Positions 8,806 to 13,170 of a stretch of 13,170 nt of DNA are shown here, one piece after another. The notes beneath the pieces are model-generated. The model searched no databases. It had not been told where the DNA came from and worked only from the letters and a program-made list of their open reading frames with translations. Numbering within the stretch: position 1 is the stretch's first letter; the number at the start of each line of letters is the position of its first letter. The stretch is from Calditrichota bacterium (GTDB lineage Bacteria > Zhuqueibacterota > Zhuqueibacteria > Residuimicrobiales > Krinioviventaceae): the NCBI GenBank assembly GCA_003818595.1, contig RPQV01000039.1, positions 1-13,170 on the forward strand, read 5' to 3'. The translations under genes were made by a program, and so were the position numbers.

Positions 8806-9782
8806 TGCTGTGGACTAGAAGCTGTGCCTGCATTGCGCTGTTCCTTCTCAAAATCGGCCACAAGCTTGACCATCTGCGGATCGTCGGGAATTTTTTCATC
8901 AAGCGTGACGCGTGTGATCTCATGATTGACTATTTCTTTTTTAGCATTCAGGGTGAGATTCAGGCGGCCAAAATATTTTCCCAAACTGGGGGTGCTGACC
9001 ATAATTGGTTTTGACTCACTATTCGGCATCACCTTGTAGTATTCACCACCCACTACCACTACATCAATCCCCGGCACTGCCTGCAAAATGGCTTCACATG
9101 TTTTGTATCGACCATTAAAAAGCAGAATGATGAGTTCAGCGTCTTTTTTCAAATCAGAAACCGTCGCTCTCGCAGCGGCTACCGGATCCGTTGAAATCAA
9201 CTGAGCTTCCGGCAGATTCCGATTGAGCAGATTCTCCTTTTCATCGCAGAGTCCGAAAATTCCCACAGTGAGCTTGCTGAACGGGAGACCGGATCTCTGT
9301 CTTGCGGTCAGCTTTTTCAACATGAACGGTCTGGTGAAGGGCTTTTGCGATTCTGTAAAATTGATATTTGCAGAAATCAGGGGTACATCCAGCTCTTTCT
9401 GAACCTTTTGCAGGTATTCTCCTCCGCTGGAGAAATCTTTGATTGCCAAATTAATGGCCTCGCATCCGAGCATTCCAAGCCCCTTGAGTAGATAGCGACT
9501 CTGAATGGCTGCATCAGAACTATATCCTTTCATAAAGCCGCCGGCATCTACAAAAAGGCTGAAATCGGAACTATCTTTATTCTGTTTGAGTAAGGTTGCT
9601 CTCCGAGCTAACCCGCCAATCGGCTGCTTTCAGCCACAGGGTGTGAGATAGCCGTTGATGTCATTCGTATGATACAAGGAAAGCGTCGCTGTCTCTTTTT
9701 TACCGGCAGGTTCAGAAGATGAATTGCAGGCAATCCAAAAAAAAGACAACATGAAAATTCGCAGGAGTGGGTTTCTCATCAT
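8802..9782 (-). CDS. Selenocysteine-containing lipoprotein with degenerate 5'-nucleotidase/metallophosphatase fold
   Basis: Read through one in-frame TGA (9630-9632) the gene gives 326 residues. A type II signal peptide ends in FFWIAC, with lipid attachment at Cys19. HTNDINGYLTPCG-U then places Sec at residue 51, directly followed by KQPIGGLARRA. After that comes a UshA-like N-terminal phosphatase fold: VDAGG (78-82), INLAIKDF (110-117), LISANI (135-140), GIDVVVVGGEYY (238-249) and GKYFGRLNLTL (268-278). From memory, related lipoproteins have PCGC followed by GGLARRA, so Sec replaces Cys. The usual metal ligands are mostly absent, so nucleotidase activity is doubtful and a periplasmic redox role is inferred. 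The start is one of two adjacent ATGs (9782 or 9779), with a weak GGA upstream. The lipoprotein signal lies only in the part before the TGA, which argues that the upstream segment belongs to the gene. The alternative is a nonsense mutation or sequencing error. The final TGA (8802-8804) overlaps the next gene's start. Confidence 0.8.
9594..9632 (-). promoter_or_regulatory. Candidate bacterial SECIS element directing Sec insertion
   Basis: The hairpin lies within the coding sequence just after the TGA. GGUU, a bulged A, then GCUC pair with GAGC and AACC, giving 4+4 perfect base pairs around a three-base loop GGA (9602-9604). The loop begins after 25 bases counted from the TGA. Bacterial SECIS elements typically have a small apical loop starting with G, a short stem with a bulge, and a loop some 16-37 bases from the UGA, so the element fits. 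The bulge is A, where the E. coli fdhF element has U. Pairing was worked out by eye and not energy-scored. Confidence 0.72.
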
Positions 9783-9816
9783 TTGGTTCCGTATCGTTCT
9801 CTATTTAATTCAACAT

Positions 9817-9822
9817 AGTATA
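9817..9822 (-). promoter_or_regulatory. Possible -10 box (TATACT) for the selenoprotein operon
   Basis: TATACT on the minus strand lies in the 97-base gap upstream of the selenoprotein gene, about 35 bases before its ATG, in an AT-rich stretch. The hexamer 17 bases further upstream (ATTTTA) is a poor -35 match, so support is weak. The operon could instead be read through from the OmpA gene upstream. Confidence 0.25.
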
Positions 9823-9879
9823 TTTTTAATGAATTGCGTTAAAATAGTTATTCGCCAAAGATATTAAAATTTGGACACA

Positions 9880-11853
9880 TCAATTACGTTTTTCAAATGT
9901 ATTTTCCAATGCTGGTCGAAGTTTAACCACAATAAAATTGCGATTACTGCTGACATCCGCACGAATGGAATACTGTGTATCCAGGACCAACCGCGTAAAT
10001 TTATCAACATCGCTTTTGTGGAATCCCAGGCGAGCTTTAATGAATGGTCCACGATTCAACTGGATATCGCGATCTTCTGAGAGCAGAAAAATGTTATTAA
10101 AATCAATGACAAATCGATCCGGATTGGCGAGAGTCATCTGTTTTCCAATCGGAATATGTCCGTTTGCTTCAATTTGAACGGTATTTTCATCGATCATGCG
10201 CACATTGCGTATGGCGGTTCCTTCGGGTATTTCCGGTTCCTGTTCGTTGAAATATATGTCGAACTCGACGCGTCGATTTTGCTGTCGCCCATCGTCGGTG
10301 GAATTATCAGCGATCGGCTTGGATTCACCATAGCCCACCGGCAGAAAGAAACAGCTCGGGTTCACTTTTTCCTTTATGCTGAGATAAACCATCACGCTGT
10401 CGAGACGTCGTTGCGACAAGTTGATGTTATAGTCTTCATCGCCGATCCAGTCCGTGTGACCCGATAATTGGACAATGGGTGCCGGGAACGTTTTGAGAAT
10501 CCTGCCGACGCGCTCCATGGTCTGTCGCTCTGAAGGACGGATGCTCGCCTGATCAAAATCAAAAAAGACGGTTAAAACACCACCGGTCGTCAAACCTGTT
10601 GTTTCATCTTTGCGATACGCCATGCGCATTTTTCCGGGATCTTCGCCGATGATGCCGTTGATGATGGCCAGTTTTTCCGCGAGATCTCGTTTCATGGCTT
10701 CCAATTCTTCTGCCGCCAATTTCAGCCGCTGATTTGCCTCTTCCGCGTCTTTTAATTGCTGTTCCATTTGAGACTGCAGGTCGCGCATGTTTGCCGCTTC
10801 CTCCGGTGTGATGCCGGACTCCATATACGCTTGAGCGCCGAGCACCTCATCTTTGCTGAAAGATCCGAATGCAAAATAAAGCGAAAAACGGTGTGCCGCC
10901 TCATCAAAGACCGGCAATGGCGCATACGCATAGTCAAATCGGATTCTGGCACGCGCAAGCCATGTTGCCGGCATGTTCAATCCAAAGCCGGCAGCCCAGT
11001 TAGAGATAGAAGCGTCATTGAATTTATAGCCGGAGCGGACAGCAAATACATCGTTGAGCAGAAATTCTCCGCCGATTTTATATCTGATCGCTTCCTTTCG
11101 CGTCCACGCGGCATCAGAACTGAGGATGAATTGGGTTAATTTGTCACTGGTCATCGGCAGTATCAATGCGGCGCCGACTTGATAGGTTTCCGGTAAAGGG
11201 GATTTCCAGGCGTCAAACTGCATTTTTGACATGCCGATGTTTTGCAGAGAGGCGCCAAAAGCAACCCATTTAGGGAAACGGAACTGAAGCCCGGCATCCA
11301 GGGCGAAAACAGAACTGGTTTCGCCGACGAGACTTTGGTTCAGGTACTTACCACCGACGCCGAATCCAAGTTCATAGTCGCCGAATTTAAAAAAACGTCC
11401 GTATCCCAAAGAAATCATGACATCTCCACTGATGCCGTTGCCGCCGATGGGATTGAAGTATTGGTCGACTTGAGTTATCTGTCCCTCATCAAAATAGGTC
11501 AAATCAATACCGAATACCCCGATCTTGGGCAGAGGCAGCGCAAAAGCAATGTTCCCCTGTTGGGTGTCATCAATCCAGGTATTGAAATTCATGGCCAGGC
11601 TGGGTCGGGTGATGCCTCCTAATCCGCCTACATTGTATCGCATCAGATTGATATCATTTGACAGGGCGGTGAACGCTTCCCCCATGCCGACCTGACGGGC
11701 CGCCGGACTGATTTTTAAAAACGGCGCGCCATGATAACCCACGGAGCTCTCCGCTGTCGTCAGAGTATTCAATCCGAAAAGCATCGACAGGAATATAATG
11801 ATCAGCGGACGATGAAAAATGAGGTGATTATTCGATCCTTTTTCTATAAACAT
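9880..11853 (-). CDS. PorV-like outer-membrane barrel fused to OmpA and AMIN domains
   Basis: The 657-residue protein has a signal peptide at about 1-34 with a hydrophobic core in PLIIIFLSMLFGL. A PorV/PorQ-type beta-barrel region follows at about 38-335. It carries the marker AARQVGMGEAFTALSNDINL (51-70), with Gly/aromatic-rich alternating strands. A charged coiled coil lies at about 347-398. An OmpA peptidoglycan-binding domain at about 425-535 has FFDFDQASIRP, GHTD with D468, LSQRRLDSV with R483, and NRRVEF. A C-terminal AMIN domain covers about 547-645 (ANPDRFVIDF; TRLVLDT). It should sit in the outer membrane and hold on to the peptidoglycan. AMIN domains of amidases and secretins guide envelope localisation. 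The ATG at 11853 has GTGGAG eleven bases upstream. It lies about 34 bases after the FlgD-like gene, so the two are probably co-transcribed. Confidence 0.88.
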   Translation of the reverse strand: MFIEKGSNNHLIFHRPLIIIFLSMLFGLNTLTTAESSVGYHGAPFLKISPAARQVGMGEAFTALSNDINLMRYNVGGLGGITRPSLAMNFNTWIDDTQQGNIAFALPLPKIGVFGIDLTYFDEGQITQVDQYFNPIGGNGISGDVMISLGYGRFFKFGDYELGFGVGGKYLNQSLVGETSSVFALDAGLQFRFPKWVAFGASLQNIGMSKMQFDAWKSPLPETYQVGAALILPMTSDKLTQFILSSDAAWTRKEAIRYKIGGEFLLNDVFAVRSGYKFNDASISNWAAGFGLNMPATWLARARIRFDYAYAPLPVFDEAAHRFSLYFAFGSFSKDEVLGAQAYMESGITPEEAANMRDLQSQMEQQLKDAEEANQRLKLAAEELEAMKRDLAEKLAIINGIIGEDPGKMRMAYRKDETTGLTTGGVLTVFFDFDQASIRPSERQTMERVGRILKTFPAPIVQLSGHTDWIGDEDYNINLSQRRLDSVMVYLSIKEKVNPSCFFLPVGYGESKPIADNSTDDGRQQNRRVEFDIYFNEQEPEIPEGTAIRNVRMIDENTVQIEANGHIPIGKQMTLANPDRFVIDFNNIFLLSEDRDIQLNRGPFIKARLGFHKSDVDKFTRLVLDTQYSIRADVSSNRNFIVVKLRPALENTFEKRN

Positions 11854-11887
11854 GGTGAGTTTTTCTCCACTTTATAAAAAATAAAAC

Positions 11888-13170
11888 CTAACGGATGACA
11901 ACAAATTTGGCCAGAACATTCAATTTTTCAGTGACGTCCGTGCCTTGATTAAGTACCTGGGCATATACTTTGACCCAATATGTTCCGCTGCTGATGGGAT
12001 CTCCGGAATCGTTTTCCAGATTCCACCAATTGTTGAGGATGCCGTATTGATTGCGCGGCGCGACATTGCTGCCCCAATCCGCGAATACAAGGTCTTCAGC
12101 ACTCTTTTCGGCGACCCTCTCCCCTGCCAGATTATATATTTCCAGCTTTTCCACGGTCAGCTCTCCGAGACTGGAACCGAGACGCATGCGAAAATTCACG
12201 CCGCGGTTCGAGTAATATGGATTGGGGGCGACTTCGCAGGTGAGCGCTCTCGCCATCTGAATGCCGATGGTATCAGGAATCGACACATAGATGCGGGTCG
12301 GCGTCCGGCGAAAGTTATCCTGATATTCTACGATGATGTTATTACCCGGACGAGCATATAATACACCGTCATTTATTGTATAGTTCAATGTATTTCTTAG
12401 GAATACACCGTTTTGTGAAGTGAATTCACCACTATCAAATTGTCCACTGGTGCCTACTATTTCATAAAGTCGCATATCTTCTCTGTCGTCGGTTTGGGGA
12501 TTGAAAAAGCTGACTTGAATAGAATCTTGTTGGACAAGATTTAGGCTTCGGTCTCTCTCTCCGGTGACCCTCGCATAAATTCTTTGATCTAATTGAGATA
12601 TACTGATCGATTGATGTTGAGCATTCTCAACATGGAGCTGTCCGAGCATGCCTTCGACAACCAGAATGGAATCGCTGACAATTTCAGAAGGGCGAGAGAT
12701 AGAGGCAAACTCTGTTGAAAGCTGATCCCGATCATATATCTGCATTGTGCCGTCATTCCTGAAGACAGAGTCAGGAGAAGTCACGATTATGGCGGGCAAT
12801 CCCTCCGGCGTAAGATATCGGATTCGATCACCCTGCAGGTTATAGACCGCGGGCACAGTCTCTTCATCCAGGCTTCCATCGGAAAGAACCTGCACCGTCA
12901 AAGTGTCGGTTGATTCGAGCACATTGTTGAGTTGGACATAGATTTGATCGGCGAACAAGCTGTCCTCCGGCAAAGGAATAAAGCCGGCAGCCGTATAAAA
13001 GTCTTTGGCTTCTCCTTCCGCATTGACGAATTGAATTGACGGTGGTCCGGCGGAAACCTCGGTCCATGTCACCCGCCATTTATCCAATCGCGGGGTCAAA
13101 GCGGAACGAAAAGAAATAAACGAGATCACCACGCCGATTCGTTCGACGCCGCGCAAACTGTTCACATTCG
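11888..13170 (-). CDS. Secreted beta-rich protein with C-terminal FlgD/type-A sorting-like domain (5' end outside window)
   Basis: The frame is open to the right edge, with no stop and no convincing start. A GTG at 13165 is possible, but the preceding codon continues in frame and no signal peptide is seen, so the gene most likely begins outside the window. About 427 residues are visible. Repeated beta-sandwich-like segments occur, such as LTVQVLSDGSLDEE and NNIIVEYQDNFRRTPTRIYVSI, a pattern common in large secreted proteins of FCB bacteria. The last 115 residues form a FlgD-like Ig fold: EVAPNPYYSNRG, EIYNLAGERV, then the turn SGDPISSGTYWVKVYA, ending FVVIR. Such tails can act as secretion/sorting signals of type IX systems or as surface anchors. 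The PorV-like gene downstream fits an export partner, but this is inference. The stop is TAG. Confidence 0.72.
   Translation of the reverse strand, partial: NVNSLRGVERIGVVISFISFRSALTPRLDKWRVTWTEVSAGPPSIQFVNAEGEAKDFYTAAGFIPLPEDSLFADQIYVQLNNVLESTDTLTVQVLSDGSLDEETVPAVYNLQGDRIRYLTPEGLPAIIVTSPDSVFRNDGTMQIYDRDQLSTEFASISRPSEIVSDSILVVEGMLGQLHVENAQHQSISISQLDQRIYARVTGERDRSLNLVQQDSIQVSFFNPQTDDREDMRLYEIVGTSGQFDSGEFTSQNGVFLRNTLNYTINDGVLYARPGNNIIVEYQDNFRRTPTRIYVSIPDTIGIQMARALTCEVAPNPYYSNRGVNFRMRLGSSLGELTVEKLEIYNLAGERVAEKSAEDLVFADWGSNVAPRNQYGILNNWWNLENDSGDPISSGTYWVKVYAQVLNQGTDVTEKLNVLAKFVVIR

Noticed and set aside
8802..9533. A complete 243-residue gene starting at the ATG at 9533
   Set aside because: This ATG is an internal Met (residue 84). 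The same frame upstream adds a signal peptide, a lipobox and the first strand of the fold, so the short version is only what remains when the TGA is taken as a stop.
9630..9632. Genome-wide reassignment of UGA (to Trp or Gly) as the explanation of the in-frame TGA
   Set aside because: Only one internal TGA occurs in the window, while TGA ends two genes at sensible places (8802 and 9880). Tryptophans are encoded by TGG.
9630..9632. Plain pseudogene by nonsense mutation
   Set aside because: The frame is otherwise intact over 326 codons, the TGA falls exactly at the motif position beside Cys-Gly, and a SECIS-like hairpin follows. It cannot be fully excluded without homologues or genome data.
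9852..9873. Inverted repeat CCAAA...TTTGG between the OmpA and selenoprotein genes as a terminator
   Set aside because: The stem is only 5 bp with a loop of about 10 bases, has few G-C pairs, and lacks an adjacent T-run on the minus strand.
1..13170. CRISPR arrays, insertion sequences, tRNA or rRNA genes
   Set aside because: Reading both strands showed no regularly spaced repeats, transposase, terminal inverted repeats or tRNA-like cloverleaf. All long stretches are occupied by protein genes.

Overview
The window is a bacterial chromosome segment carrying nine protein genes. Eight lie on the minus strand. The ninth, the last 31 codons of leuS, runs in from the left edge on the plus strand. 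The proteins suggest a Gram-negative, probably anaerobic or environmental member of the FCB-type candidate phyla (KSB1, Calditrichota or Marinimicrobia-like). The reasons are a PorV-like outer-membrane barrel fused to OmpA, a secreted protein ending in a FlgD/type-A-sorting-like Ig domain, a lipoprotein signal peptide, and moderate AT richness. The phylum is an inference from protein style only.

Right end, read on the minus strand: a secreted beta-rich protein cut by the window edge (11888-13170) is followed after about 34 bases by a PorV-like/OmpA/AMIN fusion (9880-11853). Both belong to the cell envelope.

Centre: four tightly packed genes look like one operon. The first (8802-9782) is a lipoprotein with a degenerate 5'-nucleotidase/metallophosphatase fold. 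Its frame is interrupted by one TGA (9630-9632), read here as selenocysteine in a Cys-Gly-Sec motif. A hairpin of bacterial SECIS type follows it at the right distance. If the TGA were ignored, the gene would look like a shortened 243-residue ORF with about 250 unexplained bases upstream. Its stop codon overlaps the TTG start of a PEP-synthase-like phosphotransferase (6397-8805). That gene abuts mrfA (4084-6396), and mrfB (2822-4075) follows after 8 bases. MrfA (helicase) and MrfB (DEDDh exonuclease) form a nucleotide-excision-type repair pair known from Bacillus subtilis.

Left end: galE (UDP-glucose 4-epimerase, 1671-2687) has a strong ribosome binding site. A TPR-repeat protein gene (217-1596) is preceded by a near-consensus sigma-54 (-24/-12) element. 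It converges on leuS, whose rho-independent terminator lies at 118-144.

The most notable item is the hidden selenoprotein. Almost all metal ligands expected of its fold are replaced while a Cys-Gly-Sec pair is present, which points to a redox role rather than nucleotidase activity. Its placement at the head of an overlapping operon could make expression of the downstream phosphotransferase depend on selenium. No intergenic stretch exceeds 300 bases.
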